Shown in pieces: positions 50,042 to 59,805 of a DNA stretch of 64,000 nucleotides. The DNA is from UBA8199 sp964507045 (GTDB taxonomy: Bacteria > Verrucomicrobiota > Verrucomicrobiia > Limisphaerales > UBA8199): contig CAZDOO010000009.1 in assembly GCA_964507045.1 (NCBI GenBank), forward strand, positions 33,124 through 97,123, read 5' to 3'. Numbering within the stretch: the stretch's first letter is position 1; each line of letters begins with the position of its first letter. A model generated the notes under the pieces. It was not told where the DNA came from. It made no database searches and saw only the letters and a program-made list of their open reading frames with translations. Position numbers and translations under genes: made by a program.

Positions 50042-51301
50042 ATGACTTCCCGCGAGCGCATCCTGGCCGCCTGCGCGCACCGGCAGCCGGACAAACTGCC
50101 GGTTGATTTCGGGGGCGGATTCCAGACCGGCATCCACGCCAGCATCGTCTATAAGCTCCGGCAGGCTTTGGGGCTCGATCGGCCGGGCGCTCCCGTCAAG
50201 GTGGTCGAGGTTTACCAGATGCTGGGTGAAGTTGCCCCCGATCTGCGGGCCGCGCTCGGCGTTGACACCGTCAGCCTGCACGGCACCGGCACCATGTTCG
50301 GCTTCCCGCAAGCGGACTTCAAGGAATGGCAGCTCGCCGACGGCACGCCCGTGCTGGTGCCCAAGGACTTCAACACCCGCGGCGAGCCCAACGGCGACCT
50401 GCTCCAGTGGCCCGCCAACGACCGCTCCGCGTCCCCCAGCGGCCGCATGCCCGCCGGCGGCCATTTCTTCGATGCCATCATCCGGCAGGAGCCGCTGGAC
50501 GAAGCGAAGCTGAACCCGGCCGACAACACCGAGGAATTCCAGCCCGTGCCCGATGCGGAGCTGGAACACTATCGCCGGCTGGCCGAGCGCCTCGCTACCA
50601 CCACCGACAAGGCCCTGTTCTGCACCTTCGGCGGATTGACTTTCGGCGACATCGCGCTGGTGCCCGCGACCTTTCTCCCCCGTCCCCGGGGCATCCGCGA
50701 CATCGAGGAATGGTATGTCAGCCTCGCCTCGCGCCCGGATTACATCAAAGCCGTGTTCGAGCGGCAGGCCGAGGTTGCCATCGACAACCTCCAGCGCCTT
50801 CACGCGGTAATTGGCAATTACCCCCTCATTCTCCAAACCAACGGCACCGACTTCGGCACCCAGAACGGCCCATTCCTGAGCGCGGCGAAATACCGCGACC
50901 TCTTCCTGCCTTACCAGAAACGCGTCAACGGCTGGGTCCACCGCCACACGCCGTGGCAGACCTTCATGCACTGCTGCGGCGGCATCGTTCCGCTGCTGGA
51001 CGCTGTGGTCGAGGCCGAGTTCGACATCCTCAACCCCGTCCAATGCTCCGCCCGGGGCATGGACGCCCGCGCCCTCAAGCAAAACTATGGCGACCGGTTG
51101 GTCTTCTGGGGCGGCGGCGTGGACACACAGAAGACGCTGCCCTTCGGCAAACCCGGGGAAGTGCGAGACCAGGTCCGCGAGCGCATCGAGATTTTCAGCC
51201 CCGGCGGCGGCTTTGTCTTCTGCACCATCCACAACATTCAGGCCAACACGCCGGTGGAGAATGTCCTGGCCATGTTCGAAGTGATCCGGGAATACAGGTA
51301 G
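50042..51301 (+). CDS. Uroporphyrinogen decarboxylase-family protein (MtaA/CmuA-like)
   Basis: A 419-residue protein with the UroD barrel fold. It starts MTSRERILAACAHRQPDKLPVDFGG, a common start of the methyltransferase branch, and has THTPWQTFMHCCGGIVPLLDAV (as RHTPWQTFMHCCGG) near residue 305 and VFCTIHNIQANTPVENV near the end. In this branch the His/Cys residues can bind zinc for methyl transfer to corrinoid or thiols. True HemE catalytic arginines at the N-terminus are not evident, so heme synthesis is unlikely. Such genes are numerous in Verrucomicrobia and Planctomycetes near sugar-processing genes, with unknown substrates. Confidence 0.82.
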   Translation: MTSRERILAACAHRQPDKLPVDFGGGFQTGIHASIVYKLRQALGLDRPGAPVKVVEVYQMLGEVAPDLRAALGVDTVSLHGTGTMFGFPQADFKEWQLADGTPVLVPKDFNTRGEPNGDLLQWPANDRSASPSGRMPAGGHFFDAIIRQEPLDEAKLNPADNTEEFQPVPDAELEHYRRLAERLATTTDKALFCTFGGLTFGDIALVPATFLPRPRGIRDIEEWYVSLASRPDYIKAVFERQAEVAIDNLQRLHAVIGNYPLILQTNGTDFGTQNGPFLSAAKYRDLFLPYQKRVNGWVHRHTPWQTFMHCCGGIVPLLDAVVEAEFDILNPVQCSARGMDARALKQNYGDRLVFWGGGVDTQKTLPFGKPGEVRDQVRERIEIFSPGGGFVFCTIHNIQANTPVENVLAMFEVIREYR

Positions 51302-51410
51302 CAGGCACACTCCTTTGCCGGGGCTGAACGGAGGAACACCGCGCAAGCACGGCCGGTCCCTCCTCTCTCACTCCCGGATATCTCATGCTCCGCACGAAAC
51401 GCTGGCAGAC

Positions 51411-51479
51411 CGTGGCACGGGCATCCTGCCCGTCTGGCAGGCCAAACCCGCACCGCGCGGGCAGGATGCCCGTGCCACG
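51411..51479. repeat. Perfect 22-bp inverted repeat element
   Basis: Arms 51411-51432 (CGTGGCACGGGCATCCTGCC...) and 51458-51479 are perfect inverted repeats with a 25-bp spacer. It lies between the UroD-family gene and the convergent lipoprotein gene. No transposase is linked. It could act as a two-way terminator or be a small non-autonomous element. Confidence 0.9.
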
Positions 51480-51516
51480 CCCTCCGGGTATGAAATACCC
51501 GCGCTGGGGGGGGGGG

Positions 51517-51981
51517 CTAAAGCAGTTTGCGTCCGGCCATTACAGCGCCGGCGGTTTGCGCTCCGCCGGGCAGATCAAGCCCGTAGCTTGCCACGATCGG
51601 CAAGCCATCAACTTGCATCCCATTTCGGCCGCGCAGGAAGACGACGCGTTGGTATCCCACCTCCGCCAGCAGGTGTCTCCATTTGCTTTTCACCGTTTCG
51701 TCTTCGCTCTGGGCGCCGTAGTGGATGAGGATGACCACCGCTAAGTCTCGTCCTGCCTGCCGCTTGGCCACGTCAAGGACAGCATCCTTGTTGAGAACGG
51801 AAAGGAACAGGCCCTCTTTCGCTGCAGGTTTCAACACGTAACTGGTGTCGTCGGTGTAATAGCGGACGATAAGGTTGGCCTGCTCCTGATCCTTGAACCG
51901 CGCGCCAGGGTGGGTTCGCGGGGTCGAACACGCAGTGGCAAGGAGCGCCACGAACAGCAAGCAAGCACAGACTCGAATCAT
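51517..51981 (-). CDS. Hypothetical lipoprotein (154 aa)
   Basis: A 154-residue protein with a lipoprotein signal: MIRVCACLLFVALLATAC, the last Cys being the lipidation site. The mature part of about 135 residues is a mixed alpha/beta domain (NLIVRYYTDDTSYVLKPA, LAVVILIHYGAQSEDETVKS, GLPIVASYGLDLPGG). It shows no family that I recognise. It is convergent with the UroD-family gene and divergent from the serine hydrolase lipoprotein. Confidence 0.75.
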   Translation of the reverse strand: MIRVCACLLFVALLATACSTPRTHPGARFKDQEQANLIVRYYTDDTSYVLKPAAKEGLFLSVLNKDAVLDVAKRQAGRDLAVVILIHYGAQSEDETVKSKWRHLLAEVGYQRVVFLRGRNGMQVDGLPIVASYGLDLPGGAQTAGAVMAGRKLL

Positions 51982-52353
51982 TACGCCATGCCTGACGCAT
52001 TTTCTCTGCCATTTCCACCCTCACCACAGGACTCAACGCCGTCTGGCGACTGTCCCATCCCCGCTACCCGGCAGCTCTTGCGGCATCGCACCGCAAGCCG
52101 CATAAAATGCGGCATACCAGAGGTTTGTGGCACTCGACTGTGTCGGCCTTCCTGCCAAATCGCGTCCGTGCGCTCGAAGTTTCCGGGCTGTCGCTGGCAA
52201 AGCCTCTGGTTGCCGTCCAGAAATCAGACAGTTGGGCTCCAAATTCCGGGCACGCTCAACACACCCTTAACTCCTCCTGGCGCGATTTCCATTGTCAGCA
52301 ACCACCGGGCCGAACCAGAATGGCGCCATGACAAGCGACGCCAGAAGATGCTT

Positions 52354-53244
52354 ATGAAGCGCCTCGGCATGCTCATGATGACTTTGATGTGCCTTTCCGG
52401 CTGCGAGTCAACTCGCATGGAAACAAAGCCTTCGTTTAGGAACTACACGCTCGACTACACCACGCCAACCGACCCGGCGCTGCAAGCCGCACTTGAGGCG
52501 GCCGATGCCCGGTTGCGCAGCCAATACGGGATCACGCCGGAGCAAGCGGCGGCGGGAGTGCTGGACTTGAAGCGCCTGCGGCTGGCAATAATCAACCCCG
52601 ACCGGGGTGACTACGCGGCCAGCGTGGCGAAGGTTGGCATCCTGCTGGCCTACTTCCAATTGCATCCGGACGCAGCCACCCATCTCGATCCGCAGACGCG
52701 GCACGAGCTGGGCCTGATGGCCAAGGCGTCCAGCAACGAGATGGCCGCCAAATACTCGCGCCAGATGGGGTTGCGGCAGATTCAGGAGGTGCTCAACTCA
52801 TACCACTTCTACGACACGAACCATGGCGGCGGGATTTGGGTGGGCCGCCATTACGGCGTGGACGGCGAGCGCATTGGCGACCCGCTCGGCGATCACTCGC
52901 ACGCGATGACGGTGCGCCAGGTGCTCCGCTTCTTCCTGCTGCTCGAACAAGACAAGCTGGTTTCGCCCGAGGCTTCGCGGACCATGCGCGAGATCTTCGC
53001 TTCGCCTGACATCCCGCACGACGACATCAAGTTCGTCAAGGGCCTGGGCGGGCGGGATGTCCAGGTCATCCGGAAGTGGGGCTCGTGGCAGGATTGGTTG
53101 CACGACTCGGCGGTCATTACCGGCCCGGGCCGGCACTATATCCTGGTGGCAATGACGCATCATCCCAACGGTGATCAATACCTGGCCGACCTGGCCGGGG
53201 CGGTGGACGACCTGTTGACCCCTGACAATGCGCGGGCAAAGTAG
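52354..53244 (+). CDS. Class A beta-lactamase-like serine hydrolase (lipoprotein)
   Basis: A 296-residue protein with a short lipoprotein signal (MKRLGMLMMTLMCLSGC). The penicillin-binding fold is marked by DYAASVAKVGILLAYF (Ser-x-x-Lys near residue 90), SSNEMAAKY (the Ser-x-Asn element near 130) and RKWGSWQDWLHDSAVI (Lys-x-Gly near 233). These are the three motifs of class A beta-lactamases and related DD-peptidases. The usual catalytic Glu of a true beta-lactamase loop is not obvious, so a peptidoglycan or other serine hydrolase is as likely as resistance. ATG 52354 is used because AGAAG lies 7 bp upstream. ATG 52348 is the alternative. Confidence 0.82.
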   Translation: MKRLGMLMMTLMCLSGCESTRMETKPSFRNYTLDYTTPTDPALQAALEAADARLRSQYGITPEQAAAGVLDLKRLRLAIINPDRGDYAASVAKVGILLAYFQLHPDAATHLDPQTRHELGLMAKASSNEMAAKYSRQMGLRQIQEVLNSYHFYDTNHGGGIWVGRHYGVDGERIGDPLGDHSHAMTVRQVLRFFLLLEQDKLVSPEASRTMREIFASPDIPHDDIKFVKGLGGRDVQVIRKWGSWQDWLHDSAVITGPGRHYILVAMTHHPNGDQYLADLAGAVDDLLTPDNARAK

Positions 53245-53328
53245 CTTGAAGCGCCAGCGCGGGCACCTTGCCCACGGCTCGCCTTGAACCGGGCCGGCGC
53301 CCGCGCCCGGCATCCGGGACAGGGAGAA

Positions 53329-56274
53329 TCACTTCTCCCCTTCCTCAGCAGCAGAGTCGTGCTTGAGGCAGTACGGGAACGGTATTGAGCGAGATGCCGC
53401 CTCTTCGCTCAGCGCCGTCGTGCCCTGCGGTATCTCGCGCGAGACGGCGTAGTGGTAGAAATAGAGCTCCACGTCATCCAGCTCATCAATCTTCATGACC
53501 GGCACCCCCAGATCCCAGGTCGGGATGCTCAATACCCAGCCGGTTGTGGCGACGCTGCGTTCCTTGAAGATGTTGATCTCCCCCACACTGGGGGGCATGC
53601 GGGAGTCGTTGGTGAGGGTCATGGTTACCGGCGACTTGAGCGCTTCGCTGAAGCGCCAGGCGGCGCTGGGCGGATGGAAGAACCAGTAGCGCGTGCTGTA
53701 GGCCGTCAGTTCATCGGCCAGGCGGTCCGGGCGGTCAGTGACAAAATGGCCGACATCGAAGTTGCGAATGAAGCTGCTGCCGCCGTAGGTCATTTCGCCG
53801 GCCAGGTGCGCGCGCCCCAGGCTGTGGCTGCCCGGCAGGCTGATCTTGATCCATTTGATCTTGTCGAGGAACAGCCCCGCGCTGAGCACCGTCTGGTTGG
53901 TGTCAAAGCGCGGGCCGCGGAAGAACGTGCCGCCGGGAATCTCCCGCACGGTGCTGAAGTCCAGCCGGATTGTCCCCAGGGAATTGGTCAAGCTCTTGAG
54001 CTTTTTCCGGAAGGCCTGCACGGCGGTGAGGTTGGCCGGGCCGCCTGGATTCACCGGATCTGCGTAATACATCAGGTTGGTGCCGGTCGAGTCATATTGC
54101 TTGAAGCCGAAGAAGTCCTCGCGGACCGAGAACCAGTCCCAGTAATCGTCTTGGGGCAACTGGACGAGGCTGTTGAAGCTAACCAGGGCATTGTAGAACT
54201 GCTCCAACTCCTCGGCATTGCGCAGCTTGAACAACGTGCCCGTGGACCAGCGCCGGCCGAGGTAGAAATAGTTCGCGAAGGGTGTGTTCCATTTGTATTC
54301 GAGCGCGCGGGCCATGAAGTACAGCCATTTCTGGGCCTCGTCGAACGAGAGGTTGGCCAGCATCGTTTGATGCTGGTAACGGAGGTGGTGGACCGGGTCG
54401 GCAAAGTAGCGGCCCGCCAGGTCCTGCCGGCTTTCGGCCAGGGTGCCTTCCAGATCGAGTTTCTCGCGCAACAGCGCCGCCAGGCGGCCCACTTCCTGTT
54501 TGGCCAGGAGTGCCGCTTCCTTGGAATCAATCGCGAGCGTCGCGTACTCCAGGGTTAAGGCCTGCACTTTGGCGCCGGTTTCAATTCCCTCGATTTCCGC
54601 TTGCTCCAATCCCGCCTGCCGTTCCAGGTCCGCCTGCAGGTCGCCGAGTAAAGCCTCCCCGGCCCCTTGGGCCGCGCCGGCAATCGCGCCGGAAACGAGC
54701 GTGCCAACGATTTCGGTCGGAGTGGAAAAGCGCAGGTTGCCGAAGAAGCTGTTGGCGGCCGTTTGCGCGGCTTTCAGATGGCTCATCTCATCTGCCAATC
54801 TGGCTCGTTTGTTGCCGTAGCGGATATAGGCGTCGGCTGTCGAGCCCCCGCGCCGCAGTTCGATCCGTATCTGCTCGTGGAGGTTGGTGATTTCCGCCGC
54901 GTTCTTTTCGACGCGCAGTTTCGCCGCCTGCAGGCTCTGCAATTGCTGCCAGATTTCGCTGCCGACGTTGGTTTCCGGCGAGGCGTATTCCGGCGTGCCG
55001 GGACGGGCGCCGGCAATCTGGAACAGGCGGTCCTCGGCCGAGCCGCTGAGGTTGCCGAGCTGGGTCTCCAGTTGCTCCTGGAGTCCCTGGTAATCGTCGT
55101 AGGAGTCGCGCGCCTCCGCCTGCAGATCCTTGGCGTAGCGCAAGGGGCTGGACAAATCGGTCGGGTTCAACCGCAACTGCAGTGCGTCAAAGGAGTCGAA
55201 GATGTCGCCGGTTTGGCCGACATACTTCTGGGCCAGCATCAGGAAATCGCTTTCGAAGCCGAGGAGGTTGGCCTGGGCTCGAATGCCTTGTCCCGCCGCC
55301 TCCAGCTCCGACAGGCTCTGCCTCACCCCGGCGGTGGCTTCGACCAGGCCGGACGCCGCGTCCACCTGATTTGTGTCCTGCACGTCGAGACCCGGGAAGA
55401 GTCCCCGGAGCGTGCTGGTTTGCAGAAAGATGAACCGCGCGCTGTCGGCGATCAGGCTCGCGGCCTGGTCAACGTCACCGGCGTTGTTGCGCGTGGCCTG
55501 CAAACGGGCCAGGGGAACGACCGCCCGGCCGTAATCGCGCAGTCCGTTGAGCAACAGCGTCAGGTCTTTGTAGCCGGCGAACAGCGCGGCGCTCGAGCCG
55601 CCTGCCGGGACCGGCACGCCATTGCTGAGGCAGGTGGCGGGATTGAGCGCGCGGGAAGGCGCGAGCTGCTGAAACCACGGGCAGCCCGCGGGGGGCACGC
55701 TCGTCATGCCCAGGTTGTCGCTGAGCAGGGAGAAATATCCCATCAGCGCGGAGCGGCAGGCGTCTCGCGCCTGGCCGTACAAGTTGATCTCATCATCAAT
55801 GACCAGCCCGGTGGGAACCGTGGGCGGCCCCATGCGAGCCTTGTCCGCCGAGGCAAGCTTGTTGCCCGCGAGCACCAGTTCCGCCGCCGTTCGGTCGTAG
55901 TAGATGTCCAGCAACAATCCGCCGAGCAGCGCGCTGGCGGGGTTGTTGGTCAGGCCGCGCCGCAGTTCAGCCTCGGCGAACTGTGCCCGGGCGCGTTCCG
56001 GGGCGCCGTAAAAAGTGCTGAGGCGGGAACGGTCCGGTCGAATGCCGGTCGCTTCGTTGGTATAGAGCAGGTCTTTGTAGCGGAAGGCGGCCGTGTTCCG
56101 GTTGGTGGGATCCGCTTCGGTCCAGTAGAGCAGTCCCTTGACGTAATTCGCAACGACAGTCTCGTTGGTGTAATTCGCCGGCTGCGCCCGGCCGCTGTTG
56201 GGGAGCGCGAGCCACGCCAGGCAAGCGCAAGCGCATGCCGCGCTCCTGGCGACTTCGATTTTGGAGGTCTTCAT
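53329..56274 (-). CDS. Secreted 981-aa protein with TcA-toxin-like C-terminal module
   Basis: A 981-residue exported protein (signal about residues 10-30, ending GRAQPA). The first 350 residues are helical. A long, probably coiled-coil section follows, rich in Glu, Gln and Ala (LQAAKLRVEKNAAEITNLHE, about 465-650). At about 680 there is FDEAQKWLYFMARALEYKW, and the end has KIKWIKISLP and GWVLSIPTWDLG with IDELDDVELYFYHYAVSR. That order resembles the C-terminal TcB-binding part of Tc-toxin A subunits, where W-x-L-x-LP and DVxLHxRYTAR segments are typical. No toxin action is shown. It lies 19 bp downstream of the FG-GAP gene on the same strand. Confidence 0.5.
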   Translation of the reverse strand: MKTSKIEVARSAACACACLAWLALPNSGRAQPANYTNETVVANYVKGLLYWTEADPTNRNTAAFRYKDLLYTNEATGIRPDRSRLSTFYGAPERARAQFAEAELRRGLTNNPASALLGGLLLDIYYDRTAAELVLAGNKLASADKARMGPPTVPTGLVIDDEINLYGQARDACRSALMGYFSLLSDNLGMTSVPPAGCPWFQQLAPSRALNPATCLSNGVPVPAGGSSAALFAGYKDLTLLLNGLRDYGRAVVPLARLQATRNNAGDVDQAASLIADSARFIFLQTSTLRGLFPGLDVQDTNQVDAASGLVEATAGVRQSLSELEAAGQGIRAQANLLGFESDFLMLAQKYVGQTGDIFDSFDALQLRLNPTDLSSPLRYAKDLQAEARDSYDDYQGLQEQLETQLGNLSGSAEDRLFQIAGARPGTPEYASPETNVGSEIWQQLQSLQAAKLRVEKNAAEITNLHEQIRIELRRGGSTADAYIRYGNKRARLADEMSHLKAAQTAANSFFGNLRFSTPTEIVGTLVSGAIAGAAQGAGEALLGDLQADLERQAGLEQAEIEGIETGAKVQALTLEYATLAIDSKEAALLAKQEVGRLAALLREKLDLEGTLAESRQDLAGRYFADPVHHLRYQHQTMLANLSFDEAQKWLYFMARALEYKWNTPFANYFYLGRRWSTGTLFKLRNAEELEQFYNALVSFNSLVQLPQDDYWDWFSVREDFFGFKQYDSTGTNLMYYADPVNPGGPANLTAVQAFRKKLKSLTNSLGTIRLDFSTVREIPGGTFFRGPRFDTNQTVLSAGLFLDKIKWIKISLPGSHSLGRAHLAGEMTYGGSSFIRNFDVGHFVTDRPDRLADELTAYSTRYWFFHPPSAAWRFSEALKSPVTMTLTNDSRMPPSVGEINIFKERSVATTGWVLSIPTWDLGVPVMKIDELDDVELYFYHYAVSREIPQGTTALSEEAASRSIPFPYCLKHDSAAEEGEK

Positions 56275-56293
56275 GGTCAGGTCCCTTTCCGGG

Positions 56294-59200
56294 TTAAGGC
56301 GCCGGGTAAAGCGGCACTTCGTTCGTGGCGGAAGCCGTGGCCGGTTTCAACAGTTCGAAGCTGCCAAAGACGGCCGCGTCCAGGTAGCGGCAGCCCGGCG
56401 CCTTACTGACAAGCATGGCCGCGCCCTGCAATCGCGTCGGGCTGATGTTGGTCTGGCTGGGGCCGTTGGCCGCCTCCAGCCTCAAGTCGGCGTAATTGGT
56501 GAACCGGAGCGTTGGGCTGTCGGCCAGCATCGGCAGGACGATATTAGTGGCCACGAGAAGGAAGGAATTCTCTGTCAGGTTGAGTTGCGCCAGGGAATTG
56601 GTCGGGAAGAATCCCGAGCCGGCGCTCTTGATCTGCCCCTGAAGCTGGCCGTTGCTTTGCAGCAGGCTGAGCCGGAAGGCAAGGTTTCCGTCCGGTGTCT
56701 GCAACATGCCTTGCCAATCCGCGTCGTTTTCCTCGATCGTGACGGCGCTGTCGGCGGTCGCGCCGAGGTCGAAGCCCGTGCCGTCCTGCAACTGCAGGGT
56801 TAGGTACCTGAGTTGGCCGATGGTGGCATTGTCGCTGCCATAGGCCGCCGGGAACAGGGTCGCGGCGGTGGTGCCGTTCACCTCCACCTGGTTCGTCCAG
56901 CTCGTGCCTTGCGGGTCGGTCCAGACGCAGGTCACCAGGCCGGTGTAGGGGCCGTTGAACACAAGCACCGGGCCGGCTGTTCCCGCGCCCTCTTCCGCCG
57001 TGACGGCCGCGGAATCCAGGCCGGCCAGCAGCAGGCGGAAACCCGTGGCCCGGTAGAAACCACGGCCAGGCTGCGGTGGCCCGATCGCCACCTCGAAGAC
57101 GCCGTCCCCGAGGGCGGTGACGTTGGTCGCCGGCATCCACGCATTGGTCGTGCCGAGGTCGGACCGGTATTCGACCGAGTGATTGGTGGACCCGGCGGCG
57201 GCATCCACCAGGCGGAACCGCCAGGCTCCCGCGGACACCGCCTGCGCGTTGGTGAGATAGAGCGTCGAAGCGCCGCCGGCTGCCGACGGGGTCACCGTCA
57301 GGTTGAACGCGCGGCTGACGCAGCGGCTGCCGTCGCCGACGAAGACGGTGATCCGGGCGGAGCCGGAATGGCTGGCCGCCGGCGCCAGGCTCAGGCTGCG
57401 GCTGTTGCCCGAGCCGCCGGGCGCGAGGGCGGCACTGGGCAGGAGGACAGGGTTGTTGCCGCGGACACGGACCTCCGCGTCGGACGGGGACACTGTGAAC
57501 CAGACGGACGTGCTGCCGCCCTGCAGCAGCACCACGTCCGTCAACTCCGACACGGTCAATGCGCTCAGGGAAGGCCCCGGCAGGGTGACCGTATTGTCCG
57601 GACCCCGGCTGATGCCCAGCCGGTTGGAGACCACCGTGCGGAAATGATACGTCATCCACGGCAGCAGGTGCTGGGCTGGGAGCTGGAAGGGCACGAGGTT
57701 TGTGCCGTTGCCCAGCGCCGTCGCGCTGGTCGTGCTGCCGTATCGCATGGCCAGGCCGTATTCGAACCATCCGATCGTGTTGCGCGCCGTTGGATTGGCC
57801 ATGCCGTGGAAGGTCGCCCCGATGCTCGTCACCTCTGTGGCGTCCAGTGTCACCAGCTCGGGCGGGCGAACCTCCAGGCGCCGCTCTTCGCTAAAGGCTG
57901 AGCCGGCAAAGGCCGTGTCCACCGCCTGCACGCTCCAGTAATACGTTCCCAGGGGCAGGTCCCCGACCCGGGCGGTGGTGGCATTCTGGACCTGGCCCCG
58001 GGCCGGCAGCCGGCGAAGGCCATTCGTCATTGCGGCTGGCGGCGCGACGATGTCAGCCGCGCCGGGGGCGCTGCCAACCCGCAAGCTGTAGCTCAGCCCG
58101 TTGGCGGGAGTTTGAGCGTCGCCGCCAGCCGCCCAGCTTAGAATCTCGTCGCGTTCCTCCGGGCGGCTCACCAGATTCGTAGGGGCCGTCGGCGCGGTAT
58201 TTGCGACTGGGGAAATGTTCCGCCAAACCTCGGAATAGTTTCCCCCGCCCGCGGGTGTGCCCGCCAGATGGATGTCCAGACGCCCATCGTTGTCAAAGTC
58301 ACCCCAACTGACTGATTGGCTGACAAGCGCGGTCAGGCCGGCATTGATGTTGACGAAGCCGCTGCCCGTGTTCCGCCAGACCTGCGTGATCCGGTTGGTG
58401 CTCGTGTCCATGCCCGCCAGCAGGACATCCGGCCGGCCATCGTTGTCATAGTCGCCCCAGGCGACTGCGCTGTATTGAACAGCCGGCAGGCCCGCGTTGA
58501 TGTTGCTGAACGTGCCGTCGCCGTTATTCCGCCAGATGTGGGTGATCGGATTGTAGTTCGGGTAGTTGCCCGTGGCGCCGCTCACCAGAATATCCAGCCA
58601 ACCATCATTGTCGTAATCGCCCCAGGCCGCGTCGCCTTGATTAACTCCCGGCAGGCCGGCGTTGATGCTGGTGAAGCCGTTGCCCGTATTGCGCCACACT
58701 TGGGCAATGCTGTTCCCAAGCAGGTCCCCCGTGACGAGGATATCCAGGCGGCCGTCGTTGTCATAATCACCCCAGGCGCCGGTGCCAAAGGAAACCGCTG
58801 GCAGGCCGGCGTGAATGTCGGTGAAGCCGTTGCCCGTATTGCGCCAGACCTGGGCATATCCAAAACCGACGAGCAGGATGTCGGGCCGTCCGTCGTTATC
58901 GTAATCACCCCAGGCGACTGCGGTATGCGCGCCTCCCGGCAGGCCCGCGTTGATGTTGGTGAAGGTGCCGTTCCTATTGTTCCGCCACACCTGGGCCACG
59001 TTGTTGTAGTAGGCGTCCTCGCCGGCCATCAGCACGTCCAACCACCCGTCCTGGTCGTAATCGCCCCAGGCGGCTGAGGCGAAGTAGAGTGGCGTCAGCC
59101 CGGCGTTGATGTTGGTGAACCACACAAATCCGCTGCCCCGGTTGCGCAGTATCTGGGTCTGCGCCTGCCAGGACCCCGTCAAGAGCAGGTCCAACCGACC

Positions 59201-59383
59201 GTCGTTATCGTAATCGCCCCAGGCCCCAAAACCCGTCGGCACTTCTCCCCCATTCAGGGTATTCATGTTGGTGAAGACGGCCGCGCCTCGGGCGCGAGGG
59301 CAGGCGCTCAACAGCGCGATAGCCGCCACGACGGCCAAGCAACCATGAAGCCGGCCAAAGGGGGAATGGAATTGGGTCCTCAT
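56294..59383 (-). CDS. Secreted FG-GAP/VCBS repeat protein with C-terminal Ig-like domains
   Basis: A 1029-residue exported protein (signal about residues 12-33). Seven FG-GAP/VCBS repeats follow, each with a calcium-binding loop such as WGDYDNDGRLDLLL, spaced about 50 residues (residues about 50-395), forming an integrin-like beta propeller. Then come fibronectin/Ig-like modules (VAPPAAMTNG and LPLGTYYWSVQAVD, then TSIGATFHGMANPTA) and a final beta domain (FYRATGFRLLLAG and onwards). It is likely a large calcium-stabilised adhesion or matrix protein. It heads a two-gene unit with the TcA-like protein. Confidence 0.85.
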   Translation of the reverse strand: MRTQFHSPFGRLHGCLAVVAAIALLSACPRARGAAVFTNMNTLNGGEVPTGFGAWGDYDNDGRLDLLLTGSWQAQTQILRNRGSGFVWFTNINAGLTPLYFASAAWGDYDQDGWLDVLMAGEDAYYNNVAQVWRNNRNGTFTNINAGLPGGAHTAVAWGDYDNDGRPDILLVGFGYAQVWRNTGNGFTDIHAGLPAVSFGTGAWGDYDNDGRLDILVTGDLLGNSIAQVWRNTGNGFTSINAGLPGVNQGDAAWGDYDNDGWLDILVSGATGNYPNYNPITHIWRNNGDGTFSNINAGLPAVQYSAVAWGDYDNDGRPDVLLAGMDTSTNRITQVWRNTGSGFVNINAGLTALVSQSVSWGDFDNDGRLDIHLAGTPAGGGNYSEVWRNISPVANTAPTAPTNLVSRPEERDEILSWAAGGDAQTPANGLSYSLRVGSAPGAADIVAPPAAMTNGLRRLPARGQVQNATTARVGDLPLGTYYWSVQAVDTAFAGSAFSEERRLEVRPPELVTLDATEVTSIGATFHGMANPTARNTIGWFEYGLAMRYGSTTSATALGNGTNLVPFQLPAQHLLPWMTYHFRTVVSNRLGISRGPDNTVTLPGPSLSALTVSELTDVVLLQGGSTSVWFTVSPSDAEVRVRGNNPVLLPSAALAPGGSGNSRSLSLAPAASHSGSARITVFVGDGSRCVSRAFNLTVTPSAAGGASTLYLTNAQAVSAGAWRFRLVDAAAGSTNHSVEYRSDLGTTNAWMPATNVTALGDGVFEVAIGPPQPGRGFYRATGFRLLLAGLDSAAVTAEEGAGTAGPVLVFNGPYTGLVTCVWTDPQGTSWTNQVEVNGTTAATLFPAAYGSDNATIGQLRYLTLQLQDGTGFDLGATADSAVTIEENDADWQGMLQTPDGNLAFRLSLLQSNGQLQGQIKSAGSGFFPTNSLAQLNLTENSFLLVATNIVLPMLADSPTLRFTNYADLRLEAANGPSQTNISPTRLQGAAMLVSKAPGCRYLDAAVFGSFELLKPATASATNEVPLYPAP

Positions 59384-59805
59384 AATATCTCCTTAATGGA
59401 GCGGAGAACAGGGTGGCGGAAGAAGGAAAAGTCTGGCGCCGGGTCAGGCTCTCATCTTGCGCGCACCATCATGTCTGACGATCCGTCGCAGTGATTGATG
59501 TACCTATGCAATTTATCGAGTGGCGGCCCGACCACTCAAGCGACCTCCGGGGGCGTCGGTGCCCTCGGAACCTTTTGCGCTGATATACAACTCCGTGACT
59601 AGCTGAAGAAATTAAACCACCCGGCCGGAGTTGTGTCAACACTTTTTGTCATAGCTTTTGTCATAGCGCTCAAGGTTAGAATCCATTTCTGGTGGGCGCG
59701 GGCACCCGAGGTTCTCCGGCTGCGCGATGGCAGGAACGGAGCTTTTCGGCACTGGGCGTTATCGGGAAGCGGAATAAGAGCGTTCGCCGGGGCCGGGAGG
59801 CGCGG
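59384..59805. other. Intergenic region upstream of the FG-GAP gene
   Basis: About 420 bp with no credible gene. A short direct repeat TTTTGTCATAGC is seen at about 59643-59670. It lies between the 5' end of the FG-GAP gene and the 3' end of the TPR/SH3 gene, so it should carry the promoter of the former. Confidence 0.5.

Noticed and set aside
52354..53244. Annotation as an antibiotic-resistance beta-lactamase
   Set aside because: The SxxK, SxN and KxG motifs fit the fold, but the catalytic Glu loop is not evident, so resistance should not be claimed.
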